Part shown: in pieces, positions 38,301-50,100 of the stretch | Layout of the letters: the number at the start of each line of letters is the position of its first letter | Position numbering within the stretch: position 1 is the stretch's first letter | Assembly (NCBI GenBank): GCA_963995525.1 | Contig: OZ023212.1 | Span: 10,580,229-10,644,228 of the forward strand | Direction of reading: 5' to 3' | Source of the DNA: Escarpia spicata | Lineage: Eukaryota; Annelida; Polychaeta; Sabellida; Siboglinidae | DNA length: 64,000 bases | Position numbers and translations under genes: made by a program | Notes under the pieces: model-generated | What the model was told of the DNA's origin: nothing | The model's input: the letters and a program-made list of their open reading frames with translations, nothing else | Databases searched by the model: none

Positions 38301-41300
38301 AGAGACTGATGCCATTTCACATGGCCGAAATAACTTAGTTTCTGTTTCTTTACATACCAGGTAGTTCAATAAAGTCCCGCATATAACACCAAGCTCATCT
38401 ACGATGGATTCATTAGTTCTTCGTTCGGTCCACGAAACTCGTAATATCTTTCTATAACACTTGTTTTCAAATGCATTTATACATTTAGTAATGTTCTTAT
38501 TTAGAGTCCAGGTTTCGCATCCATACGTAGCCATTGGAAATATGCAGACTCGGATAGTTCGTAGTTTTATATCTTTGTTCGTTGCTTTCCATAGCTTCTT
38601 CATCTCCGTCAACTTTTTATTCGCCATTGCCAACCTCCGCTTGATCTCTTTCGTCCCATCTCCATCCGCTTCTATCAGTGACCCAAGATATTCAAAACTT
38701 TCCACTCGTTCTATTTCCTCGCCATCTACTGTGACTTCTGATGGTTCTCGACATCTCTTCACATCCATAATCTTAGTCTTCTTTACGTTTAGTTTCAATC
38801 CTTTCATCTCGCTGTGCTCTTTAACAGTAGTTATCAGTTTATCCAATCCTTCTTTTGTATAGGATATTAATGCTGTGTCATATCTCAATCTCAATTCATA
38901 TATCTCCTGTCTATTCACTTTCAGTCCATTAAAATACTTCCTTCTCGTGTCAGTCTCAAACTCTCTCATGATATTCTCTGTGTATAGACTGAATAGATGG
39001 GGGGACAACATGCACCCGTCTCACTCCCTTGCCAACTGGGAACCAATCTGTGGTATCACACTCTAATCTCACTGCAGACTGCTGTCCAACATATAAATTT
39101 TGGATGTGATGTCATTTTCTGGTCAAATCCCATGTGTGTCAAGGTTTTCCACAGAGTTGTTGATGACTAACATTATTAAAAGCTTTTGAATAATCTATGA
39201 AATAGATCCTAAGGTCATGGTTGAATTCTCTGCATTTTTTAATTAACATCTTCAGGTTGAAAATGTTCCTCTTCCAGTATGGAAACCAGCTTATGTTCTG
39301 TTGACTTCACATTCTAATTTTGTTGTGATTCTCTTCATTATGATTTTTAGCATAATTTTGCTCACATGGCTGATGGCTGGTATAAGGATGGCTCGTTTCC
39401 AGTCCATGGGCCATGTTCCACTTTTCCATATTTTTCTTGCATAATATGTGATAGATATCCACGCCTGCTTCGCCACTTGCTCTTATTAGCTCTGCTGTGA
39501 TGTCATCAGTGCCAGGTGATTTTCCGTCTTTTAGACTTTCTATTGCCCACTCCACCTCTGAACCAAAGGCTCAAGTTCATCTTCTGGTTCTGTCCTCTCT
39601 CTGCCTTCATCCATGTCTACCTCTTCTGTTTCTTCTTTCTTAAACATGCTTTCACAATATTGCTTCCATCTTTCAAGTATGTCATCGCTTTCTGTCAGAG
39701 TAATTCCCGTTTCATCTTCCTCGAACATACTGCGACTATCGTTCTTTCTCATACATAGTTCTATCTTTTTATATTTCTTCTTGTCTTCCTAACACATTCG
39801 TTTAATCATCTTGCACTTCTCTCTGTATTTCTCATAATAATTCTTGATCCTTTCTTTGTTCTTCTTTAACTCTTTCCTTTCGTCAATCATCTGCAGTGTG
39901 TCTTTGCTTATCCATGGTTGTTTCTGCCTCCTCTTTTTAGTGAAGTGTTTGTCAGCTGATTCCATAATGATGTTCTTAATTCCTACTGTCAACTCCTCTG
40001 GTTCCTTCCCGTCTGTCTGTAATACTTTGAAACATACCCTCTACCCGGTACCCTTCTGTGATACCACTGATGTCATACCTCACTATCTCTTTCCCTCTCT
40101 TCATCTTTCTTAATTTTATCGCAATCTTGGCGCTTAGCAATTCATGGTCAGAGCCACAATCGGCTCCCGGTAATGTCTTTGCATTAAACACAGACATTCT
40201 CCATCGTTTTGGTATCAGTATAAAGTCCATTTGATTACTGTTCCGACCATCTGGTGTTGTCCAAGTGTACAGTCTTCTTTGATGTTGTTTGAAGAAAGTA
40301 TTAGTGATCATCAGTTCATTCTTTATGATAAACTCAACAAGTCTATCTCCTCTCCCATTTCTCTCGCCTAGTCCATATTTCCCGATATTTCCATTTTCTT
40401 CTTCGTTTTGACAACTGCCAACTTTTGCATTGAAATCGCCCATCAGTACTACCATGTCTCTCCTGTTTACCTCGTCAACTGTTCGTTGCAGTGCAACATA
40501 AAACGTTTCTATTACATCATCGTCTGCCGTGCTCGTTGGTGCATAAATTTGAATACATGTTATATTTGTAGGTTTTGCTTGTATTCGTATGGTAATAATT
40601 CTGTCACTGACAGGATTATATCCTAATAGTGCATTTTCAGTTTTCTTTGACAGATAGAACGCAATACCACTCAACCCTGGTTTAGTTGCTCCTGAGTATA
40701 CAAAATTTTCCTCCTGAATCTGAGCAAAAGTGTCCTTGTCCGGCCAACCTGTGTTCCGCAATCCCTGATATATCTACCCCATATCTTTCTGCTTCCGATG
40801 TTACCATTTGTAGTGTCCCATGACTCATTTTTCTGATGTTCCATGTTGCCACACAGATTTTCCCTTTTAGATTTTTGTTGCGGGTTTTACCTCCCACACA
40901 GTCGGGCATACTACTGTCATCAGCTCTGGCGTTACTTCCAACATCTCCAAACTCTTCCCCAGTATGTGTCGTCCTATCCAGCCTGGTACATCTAGTTAAA
41001 GAGCGTATGACATGATTGTTACTATTTTTGCCATTATTCTAAATGAAAAAACTAAATGTGATTACGTGGTTTTGGTGAATAAAATCTGTGAATAGTTATA
41101 TTTTAAAGAAGTTTTTCATTACCGTTAGGAAACGAGAACTTTTCTTTCGAGTAGGAGGTTACCCGGAAATGACACAAACAGGGAAGTGTTCTTGTCTGCT
41201 GTGTCCACCAAGCCATTGTTTGCATCGTGTCTCGTCAATTTTTGAATGGTTTTTCTTGCTTAATTTCAAATATGCCTAAACATTGTGTTGCAGCCAATAG

Positions 41301-43803
41301 TTACAATATATCAAAAGACAACGTTAGATTATTTAAATTTCCAAAAGATAGCCTTTATGCCGTAGGTAGATCCAACAGATGAAACACACCCGCGCCTGTT
41401 GGAATGGACCGGCGTTTGATAACCAGAGCTGTGTGGTGTGTACGAGTCATTTCACCGATGATTGTTTTGACCAAACTTAAACTTTTCCTTGATTACAAAG
41501 TTCAGCATAGACATTGGCTGCAGCGCTCTTGACCTACATTGCCTGATCGACTACTGACCACAGTAGTGATTTACACAGTGCAGATAGTATTCATGTTTTG
41601 GGCAGTAGGTGTCTTTTATGAGATTTGTATTTCGTCGTTTTATATTAGTAAGTACTTCACTCAAAATAACTTTTCTAGCAGTCTGTTTTGCAGAAAATTG
41701 ACATAAATCATTATCGTTTAGAGGCGGTGTTTCCAGGCTTTGCTGGGTTTGCCTTTCTTCCAATTGCCCTCTTCCACTTGACAAGGTCAGAAAATTGACA
41801 GAACGGAAAAAAAATGATTGGATGCACGATTTTTGTCCCCACCACTATAAATAATAATCATGCACGGCTTGCTTTTTTTGCAAACTTTCTTTATATAAAC
41901 ACAAAGAACTGTACGTTCCCATGCAGGGATTGTATACCACTACTCATAATTTATTCTAGAATATATTATATAGTTGTGATTATTATGATTCCGTGTTCTG
42001 GAGTCAATCGTCTTCGACACTTGAACTGTCCTGCTTAACCATGGCACATTCGCCTGCAACCTCATCCATAGGCAAATGCAGCGTACATCTGTATGGTTCT
42101 ATTTTTCCTACAGGAATACCACCATGACAATGTATGTTCCTCAGCTACTGAACTTTCTAAAACCTCCTTGATTTTGAATGATAGTTCCAAACTCGAATCA
42201 GAATCATCAGATTCATGAGGGCCGATGTCTCCCAGACAGCCCTAGGCCATGGTTGTTGATATAGCTCTCCTCGAAAACTTCCCTCTACTGACATCATAAG
42301 ATGGCGCGACCGGTTCAGAAGAACCAGGCGAAGTTGCTGTGTATCGTCACATTTAGTCTCGACTATTACAGATATGTGTGTAAAGTCATGGATTTTAATA
42401 TTGTGAAAGTATCTTATTTGGCTAATAATTACTTATTAAAAACAAACAGAACTTGTAACAATCATGTCATAGGCACTTTAATATTTATAATATTAAACAT
42501 ACTAATCAGAATTCCAAACTGGTGTGTAAAATGTACTGAAATCTGACTTTCAACAGTAACTACCGGTAGATTGCATGATGAATTAGTCAGTCCAATTTTA
42601 GTAAGACGAAAAGTCATGTAGTGAATTGATGATAACAACATACCAAGTTTAACAACTTTCACGCCTTGGCTGTGTGCATAGCAGAGGAGACTATCATTGG
42701 AGTAGGTGACTGCAATTGTTGTAATCTTCTTCCAGTCATACTTCATCCAATTGTTTGCACTCACAGAGAACACAAACGTCTGCAACAAGACATATTGCTA
42801 CTATCACAGAAAACAAGCAAGGAAATTAAAACAATGTTTCAACATCTACTACCAGCCGCTGTTTCGTAACTTGGGCAATTTCATTCACCCCACATCACCT
42901 GTGTCTTTTGGAAGAGATACGACCTCAGGTATATCTCAAACCTGCCTGCCTTGTTTTTATTTAAAGCTTGTAAATAACTTTTTTGCAAGTTTGTAGGTGT
43001 CAGTTGTTCCTATTCAGTGACTGATATATGACTATCGATGCAAGCTCCAGTGACTTATCAAAAGGCAGCAGAAACTGGTAGACAGCAGAAACCATTCCAG
43101 TTACTATACAGTTAGTAGCCTAGCTGGCAGATGGCGACACTTGACAATCTTTTAAAGAATTACAAATGGTTAATGTTATATAAAATCATGTCTTGGAGAA
43201 AGATACAGGAATCATTGGATACAGTTTGAACAAAACGAGTCACGTGCAGATGATACACTGATATCAGTTGAACATGCATTTTTGTCAAAACAATGCTTAT
43301 TATACTGATTATTGAAATATAAAAAGTTATATTTTATTTGCACTTAAAATTGCAATCGTGTATGGGTGCATTTGCATAATCTTAATGAGCATTTTTATTT
43401 GAATATTTTCAAACACTTGCATTTTCATTATTTCCAAATACTTGCATTTGCATAAGTTCAAAATACTTTTAAAAATAATAATTTAAAACACTTGCGTTTT
43501 AATGCGCTCATTCGCATTTGAATCCAAGCCTAACACACACACCCACGAACGCGCAATCACGCACGAACGCACATACACCCACTCGTCAACAAATATGACG
43601 TCAAGACTCAATCACTGACTCGGTCAGTCAGTCAGTGTCACCGACAACAGAGCAGTTGTTCCATTACTACTAACTTCTTTCTTGGGGGTGGTGAGAATCG
43701 GTTTACACAATTGTGGATCACTGCACGGACATTTCGATGTAGTAGCACCGCCAAACAGTGATGCTGTTTTCAAAAACAACAAAATAACAACTAAAAACTT
43801 CAT
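32374..43803 (-). CDS. CTBS: Di-N-acetylchitobiase, two isoforms
   Basis: Lysosomal GH18 hydrolase that removes the reducing-end GlcNAc from chitobiose cores of N-glycans. Coding exons, 5' to 3' on the minus strand: 43803-43675, 42779-42644, 36087-35876, then either 35255-35102 (4A) or 34701-34530 (4B), 33812-33715, 33188-33024, 32568-32374. With 4B the product is 368 aa, with 4A 362 aa; the human enzyme has 385. Visible: signal peptide (MKFLVVILLFLKTASLFGGA), a Cys-rich N-terminus (CPCSDPQLC), the GH18 catalytic motif FLDGLNVDYE with catalytic Glu about residue 126, MAYDE in both exon 4 forms, LGLPWYGYNYKC, VPFRGAPCSDADG, and the conserved YQVWYDDPQSL and LRGVGMWQADALDY. The start at 43803 was preferred over an upstream in-frame ATG at 43878 because it begins the signal peptide directly. 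Frame is kept throughout. Confidence 0.94.
33885..34180 (-). repeat. 6 x 49-bp tandem repeat in CTBS intron
   Basis: Units contain CTTTCATGCCTTACGTGTAA and AAAACTAAAGTAA on the plus strand. The array ends about 70 bp before the exon 5 acceptor. The unit shows no relation to exon edges. Confidence 0.9.
34530..34701 (-). other. CTBS: CTBS alternative exon 4B
   Basis: 172 nt, starting in phase 0 and ending in phase 1, bounded by CTTTCAG and GTATGT. It encodes VSVDIAWSPECVDIRCYDY, then VMAYDE, GECIAWAN and NQTSA. It is closer to vertebrate chitobiase than 4A and keeps the two cysteines (RCYDY and GECIA) found at matching places in the human enzyme. Confidence 0.93.
35102..35255 (-). other. CTBS: CTBS alternative exon 4A
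   Basis: 154 nt, also phase 0 to phase 1, bounded by GCTGTAG and GTGGGT. It encodes VTFAIPYLPDGYRRYDYRAF, then IMAYDE, AWANSPLNQTAQ. It is homologous to 4B segment by segment but lacks both cysteines and is six residues shorter. The frame is fully open, so it is probably a functional alternative exon rather than a relic. Confidence 0.85.
36388..38100 (-). mobile_element. LINE relic with (ACT)n tail in CTBS intron 2
   Basis: A long frame at 38088-37150 encodes the second half of a LINE reverse transcriptase: GLKQGCVISPILFNMFINDL, LAYADDIVVLAESGEEQ with the catalytic YADD, NKDKTQIVHFR and YKYLGLILTE, then a C-terminal region. Shifted frames continue it: MDDGNGRKWETKLGL, then RSAIAKF, APIRIETGRFERNYP and EFHVLMKCSLYFNERKELI down to 36573. 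The minus-strand 3' end has AATAAAATAC followed by (ACT)n at 36388-36402. It is 5'-truncated, broken, and in the same orientation as CTBS. It starts right where the RTE-like element at 38104 ends. Confidence 0.88.
38104..41000 (-). mobile_element. RTE-like LINE relic in CTBS intron 2
   Basis: Reading on the minus strand, the endonuclease domain comes first: KICVATWNIRKMSHGTLQ at 40909-40682, then SGIAFYLSKKTENALLGY, VVLMGDFNAKVG and GSDHELLSAKI at 40761-39976. Linker pieces follow (39992-39540, SLKDGKSPGTDDITAELI). Next is the reverse transcriptase end (39011-38292) with NVKKTKIMD, VESFEYLGSLIEADG, TYGCETWTLNK and ILRVSWTERRTNESIVDE. The basic C-terminus GSRSRGRPRRQWEKDIEEWM lies at 38292-38104. 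Several stops and shifts break it. The order and motifs fit the RTE clade. Confidence 0.88.
41276..41480 (+). pseudogene. Decayed THAP zinc-finger domain
   Basis: MPKHCVAANSYN...RLFKFPKD, then a shifted frame with IQQMKHTRACWN and SCVVCTSHFTDDCFDQ, matches the THAP layout (Cys near the start, FKFP, Trp position, C-x2-H followed by F-x2-DCF). The second zinc cysteine reads Ser and the expected Trp codon is TAG, so it is non-functional. THAP domains of this kind occur in P-element and Kolobok-like transposases as well as in host genes. It lies inside CTBS intron 2, in the opposite orientation. Confidence 0.65.
42900..43150. repeat. Degraded relative of the 18560-19943 transposon
   Basis: Shared pieces with about 19250-19410 include TTTTGCAAGTTTGTAG, CTGATATAT (versus CCGATATAT) and GCAGAAAC repeated near the same place, in the same order. 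No terminal repeats were recognised. It lies in CTBS intron 1. Confidence 0.45.
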
Positions 43804-44103
43804 CGCGATAGCGTCTCTTTTGCTTTGCACTGGTTTCCTTCTTCCGCCGTTCCAGTTTATCACATGACATGAAGTCACGTGCCAACTGAAAATGCAATAA
43901 TTTAATTATAAAAAAATGGCGAAACTACGTAGAAACAATCAGATTAGTTTTACGCATGAGCTCAGAAAAGTCAAACTTGTGGCTGCTATTCACAAATAAT
44001 ATTTTTATAGATAGTAGGCATGGGGAAACATCTCGCACTGAGGACGTCCACATGAGATCACGTTACAGGTGCGAGATTGGAACGAGCAGAACAGGAGAAT
44101 AAA
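43804..44103. promoter_or_regulatory. Shared divergent promoter region CTBS / synaptojanin
   Basis: Only 300 bp separate the two start codons, which face away from each other. Candidate sites seen are an E-box CACGTG at 43876-43881, a TATAAAAA at about 43907 on the plus strand, and AAATGGCG near 43914, similar to a YY1-type site. No transcription start is proven. Confidence 0.55.
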
Positions 44104-47100
44104 ATGGCAATGAGTAAAAGTTTTCGCATTTACCACAAGCTGGAACCACCATACAGTGTGATTCTGGAAAACAAAAACAATGAAGAGACGTTAATGTTTG
44201 AATCGCAGGCCGTCGCTGTGTTGTGTAAGTGGATGCGTGTACGATGCGTCAGTCCGCTGTCAGGGGCTCGGAGTGTGACACTGATCAAACCATCGCTTGT
44301 CGATATTGCAGATTACTTCCGTGCGACAATAAATTGAATAACATTGATTCACTCGCTAATGTTTTCATAATGTTTCTAAATTTGTCTATACTGTCTTAGG
44401 CAGACAGGTCGCTTAAATTCACTAGTCACAAATGATTGAAATCAGATACTGGACAATGGAGGGGGCGTGTCGGCGTTTCTGTCATCGCATAAAATGGATG
44501 AACAACCATGTAAGGATGTTACAAAAAAATATTTGCAACCAATCAAACTGAGTATATTTTTGTTACAAAGGCCAAATGAATACCTTTAAAATGATGCAAA
44601 TAACATATGTCTACCTTTAATAGCAAACAAGTTACAGCATTTTAAGTATGACCATTTTCAGTACATAATTAACATTAAAAACAATAGAAAGTTTGTGACC
44701 CACATTGAATGATTATCTCATTTAATAAGTATATCTCCCTAAATAATTGAGATATCCTAATGAAATTTGCAGGCAAAAATGTACAAGAAGCACTCTTTTT
44801 AAAGATGTAAACTGTTTTTTGTCTATCTTTGAAACTTTAATATTTGAAAATTTTTATATAATAAAATATGGTCAATTAATTTAGAATAATGACATGTACG
44901 ACGTACAAACATTCATAACTTCGGCAATATTTTAAATATATATGAATGCCAATTTCAGTGAAGATAGACCAGATTTGCTGCTTTTTAATGGTGTAGGAAG
45001 CATTTAGCTATAGTCACTACTTAATAAGGTACAATTTACTAAATTATTTAATAGGCGCAGCTAATTAAATTTACTTAATGGCCAAGTTTAGACGCTTACA
45101 GCAAAATTATCCATAACTTGAACATCATTATTCCAGATAGTCTAATAAAAAATTTCAGGACAGAAATAAATAAAATAATTGTAAATTATATATACAATGG
45201 TGTGACTGTCTTAAGCAGTATGTTTCTTACATTTCAACATTTGTGTTACCTTTTAAAACATGAGTCTTACTCAGTCTCAACGATGGATCAAGCTAGGCAT
45301 ACTATAGCTCAGCAGAAGACAATATCATTATAGATCTTGTTCACTGAAAGTTCATGCATTGGCATGTTGCAGTCTTCTGTGTCTGCAAATATTTCATCCT
45401 GTGTCTAGTAGGCTACCACATAGATAACTGATTTGCCACATAATTTGTTGACTATGCCATTGTAGGTAAGATCATAACACAAAATCCTTTGGCCTACTAT
45501 AGCTTATGGTGCATGCACTGACACCTTGCTGAGTATTTCCAAGGTGAAATTCTAGACTAGAACAGCTGTTTAGATATGTGTGCACTGTAGCCCTGTTCAA
45601 TAGTTCACCACCAACAAGCATCACAGAAAATGTACCTACCTGGAGTATTATATATTGTGGGCCAATTGCTTGTTTTTATACCGGGGTCAATTTGTTTCTT
45701 TTTCTTTGGTGCCATCGTTACAGTAATCTGTAATGTCTCTTTGCAAAGGAAAGGGTTAAATAAATACCACTGATTCAGTGTTTTAATAGCTGGACTTACC
45801 AGTTTCTCTTACTTTACATCTAAGTACTTGGCCTTGGAACATAAAAGTTGGACATAATAAAAAAACATCTTAAAACTTTAATAATACCTAGTCAATTGTA
45901 ATTAATTCATTAAAAAAATAACATTAGTACTATTGAAAACAACACTCCATGTGCATTTGTTGTTATAAACAGCTTCTATGAGCCAATGATCAGTCCTCTA
46001 AATGTCACGTGACCATCGGTTGCCAATCAGCGCCGGTAATTTAATGGTTCAAAATCTGCATTCATCCATTAAACAATTCCTAAAAAGTTTATTGTAACTT
46101 ATATGAATTTAATTTCAATATATTTAAACGCATTGGAATACATCTACAACAAGAAAATAAATGTCTGAAGTGTATTTTTTCGAAAAACACTCGTTTTTCT
46201 TAATTTCAGTTGAGATGCTGCTTGGCAAACTATTTTGGGGCATCTAGTAAACTACCTAGGGCATATTGAATCTCCACCAAACTTCATACATACATTAATA
46301 AATATATATACAACGTGATCGTCAAGTTAATAAATATGATCAAACTTACTTTCAAGTCAAATTTTTATGTTTTGCACACCTCCCAATCATCGGAATCCCA
46401 TATTTCCGGAAATACCCCATGTACGGAACCAATTCGAAAACGAGACTAAAGAATGACGTTTTCCCTACCATTTAGCTCATTATTAATGTGAGAATCTCTA
46501 CCACGAGCCAATAGGAGCAGATCAATGGATACACCCATGCGGAAGGTGCCATTAACGGCAGCACAGCTCTCGCGGACTGCGCTTTAGCCGCTTGGCGCCT
46601 CCATTGTAACGTACCTAAACTATGAATTGTCAATTCACAATCAATTAATTACAATGCCAGTGGCACAAATCAAAATGTGCAACAAATTGTTGCTCAGCAC
46701 AACTGTTAACTGCAAGATATAGTCATTGGTGGCCACAGGTCAGAGGGGATATGAATTCATGGCACTTGTGTATATTCTGTAGAATGGCAATATCGATACT
46801 TTTAAGTCATGACTTAGTCTTAAGTGATCATGTTTAGTCAAATTAATGACACATTAACAAAACTGTTGTTAATTTGATATATAAATGAACATATTAGCTG
46901 GCAGTGACAACTGTCATTTATATTACATGCCAGTTTAATTCGTTATCACCTACTCAGGGTCCAGATTGTCTGAAATGCGATCCTTTGGGACTTCTGATGT
47001 AGATGTTTATGGAAAATGATAGCGGTTTTATTCAAAGGATATATTTTCTAGAGTGACAAACATAGACAAATGAACCAGTTCTATCATACAAACTTATGTA

Positions 47101-50100
47101 TCATTGTCAGCGATAGAAATAAGCCAGAATATTTACTTGTCCGCCAGACAAGTAAGTTTTGAAATCTACTTGTCCGCCAAAATGTTAACTTGTCTGAGTG
47201 GTTGTCAAGGGGTTGTCAAGCTCGACAATACTCTAGCCACATACATGTGACTGATACAGAGTTCTGAGCTGTACATAAGAAGAAGGGGAATCGAAGCTTT
47301 GGAAAAAACTTAGTCTGTCTTATTTTTATAACAACAACACAATATTCCTGCTGTTTCGTTGAAGGTATATCTGAGTGACTTGTGATCAAAGACACAATTT
47401 GATTTAATCTGCAAATTTTGAAATTGCAAAATTATATTTGCAACTATTTTTCAGTCTATTGTCATTATTATTTATCAGGAATATTAAAAGTAGACACGTT
47501 ACATGATGTATACCAATATTTTAGTGATGCTGATATGAACGCTTTTATTAATAACAAATAATTATTACGGTGATAGGAATGAGACATTTGTTTTTCTTGT
47601 TGTAATGTTGCAAAAACTGTTTATGTTTAATATATTATATAACATATAACACTGCTGTAATGTTTTTGCATTAGTTTGTCATTGAAGATGCCACTCAACC
47701 ATCAGGAACACGACCAATGCAAAGCCAGGAAATGTTGTCACAAAAATCATAATAAACTATATAATCTGATATTATTTTGTTCAACCTCTATTAACTTCAA
47801 TATAAAAAAAATTCTGTATTTTACAAACAAAGATAATATTCAACTGATCATCAGCAAACAAACGCATATTTTTCCTAACTTATATTACCATTTCAATGAT
47901 GATAAAACAGTTTTAACAGTGCCCGAATTACATTTACCAGGCGGAATATAATTGATAGATTTAGTTACATCGTAACATTGCTGCCGCGTGTAGACCGCCG
48001 TAGTTGGCGGAAGCCGATATGTCAACGGCGGTTGGTGCCCCGTCCCCGGCCACGCCTCTTGCATAATTCAGTTTCAAAAATTCACAATTTATGGTTAAAA
48101 TAAATGTTACATAGATATAACAACCCTTCTGAAATGTCATTAGTATTCCGTTTATCAACCAACACCATAGATTTACCGGAGAGCCAGTTACAAGTTTTGA
48201 AAATTGTCGCCGATCTGGATCGGCTAATAATCAATGACTTGGAAGACTGCCGAGACTGCATGGGTTAGGCGTAATAATGGATAAAACTCTACAATTCTTC
48301 AAATAACAGGTAGCGATACAAAGTCTACTATTTCCAAAGTTCATCAAATAGGATCCATGAGTGGAAGCAAGTTGTACATCGTCCAAACTGAACAATTTAC
48401 AATTTTTGTGAAATACAGCCTCGATCAACGATGGCTGATGCGGAGTCTGTCCTACGCATATGACAGAGCTAGGTCGGTGCGCTCAGCGGATGACCCTGTT
48501 AACGCAGGCACTAAACTCGGTCGAACACTGACGTATAACACACTGGCGGCGGAACGACAACATGCTGACACACTAACAAAATTGCAACGCGCACGATTGC
48601 TAGATAACTTCATTTACATTTGAATTTCCTCAAATACAAAGTTTGCAATGTTGCACGCGTCACTATTTGCTGTAAATTTTCACTTGTCCACCAGATAACC
48701 ATGTAGAGTCATTTTACTTGTCCAGGCCAAAAATCACTTGTCCCGGACAAACGGACAAGTGCTATTTCGAACACTGATTGTTACAGCTTACAAATGAATC
48801 GAGAAATGACGAGAATAAGATTCATGATGGATTCAAAAGTAAAATATGTCAAAAACAGTTTGGCTAAAATATTTCTTCAAAATGGATAGGTACATCTGAA
48901 CATACAAGGCATAGATCTTTATTCATCTTTACTAAATCAAATCTAAGCTTAAATTTACCTCCATTTTGCAGCACTTTAATGTTTAATTGTTTATGGAATT
49001 CACTGTCAAACTTTCTCTTGACGTCAGTGTAATCATATGATTAATGGTATACACCACAGTAAAGTTCCAGACACACATATAAGGACAGTATTTGCTTTTA
49101 TGATGTGTTCCAGGTTTTTTATTTATTTCACTTGTGAGCTGTACTGAAACATGCATTTACAATTATAGTTTCTCCTGTTTTATGTAAATTACAGACCATT
49201 GACTGTCTGTTGATTTAGCTGCGGCAGAGACAGAGACCGTGAGGAGACAATACTCTAAGATGCTGGATGCCTACGGTTGTCTGGGAGTACTCGGTCTCAA
49301 TGTCGGTAAGATTTTTCTAACAGTTGACAGATTATTATTATTTTTTTAATTCAAAGCATTTCTATTAAGCTGCCAAAGAACAAATTATGCCAGTTATAGA
49401 AAGTAGGTTCCTGGTACAACTGTTTTTATTTCAGTGCATTTTTTGTAATTGTTGCCATTTTCATAATTTAAATGGACCTAAATACTATTTTTTACATTTT
49501 TTGTAAACTGAAATAAATGTGCATTGTATAAAGTAAATATTATCATAAATAATTGGTATTATTCTTTTTTAGGCAAGAATGTCCTGCTATATCTTGTCAT
49601 GGTAACTGGCTGTATCTCCGTCGGTAAGATAGGCGAATCGGAGATCTTCCGAATCACAGCAACAGTATTTATCTCACTGCATAATGGGGCAGTAGATGAA
49701 GAAAATGTAAATGAAGTTCGCAGGCTGCTGAGTTCTGGAACGTTCTACTTTTCCTGGTCACCGAACGGGTCGCAACTGGACCTGAGTCTGTGTGCGCAGA
49801 GATGTGTACAAGCCAAAGACACGGATAACAGATTCTTCTGGTAAGTTCTCCCAGCATACAACTGGCGTTTGCATGCTTCATTTACTACTTACTGCCTTTA
49901 CGAATAATATGAACTCAATATCATTCATATGCATGATATAAGTCCTGATTGCAACATACCTGAGTATTACCAGTGAAATTGGTTTGGTGTTGAATGAGTG
50001 TTCATACTTGATGAGTGAAATATAACTTTATTTCACCAGTCAATCCAAACGCAACAGCACAAGAGTTTATCTAATCTATTGCAATCTTGTTAAGTTAGTT

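Noticed and set aside
41551..42300. Minus-strand frames (41551-41784, and a frame reading EPYRCTLHLPMDEVAGEC near 42040-42130) as exons of a gene in CTBS intron 2
   Set aside because: No recognisable domain and no supporting splice structure; possibly remnants of the element that carried the THAP domain.
43804..43878. Upstream ATG (43878) as the CTBS start
   Set aside because: Would put a basic, non-hydrophobic 25-residue leader before the signal peptide; the start at 43803 begins the signal peptide directly.
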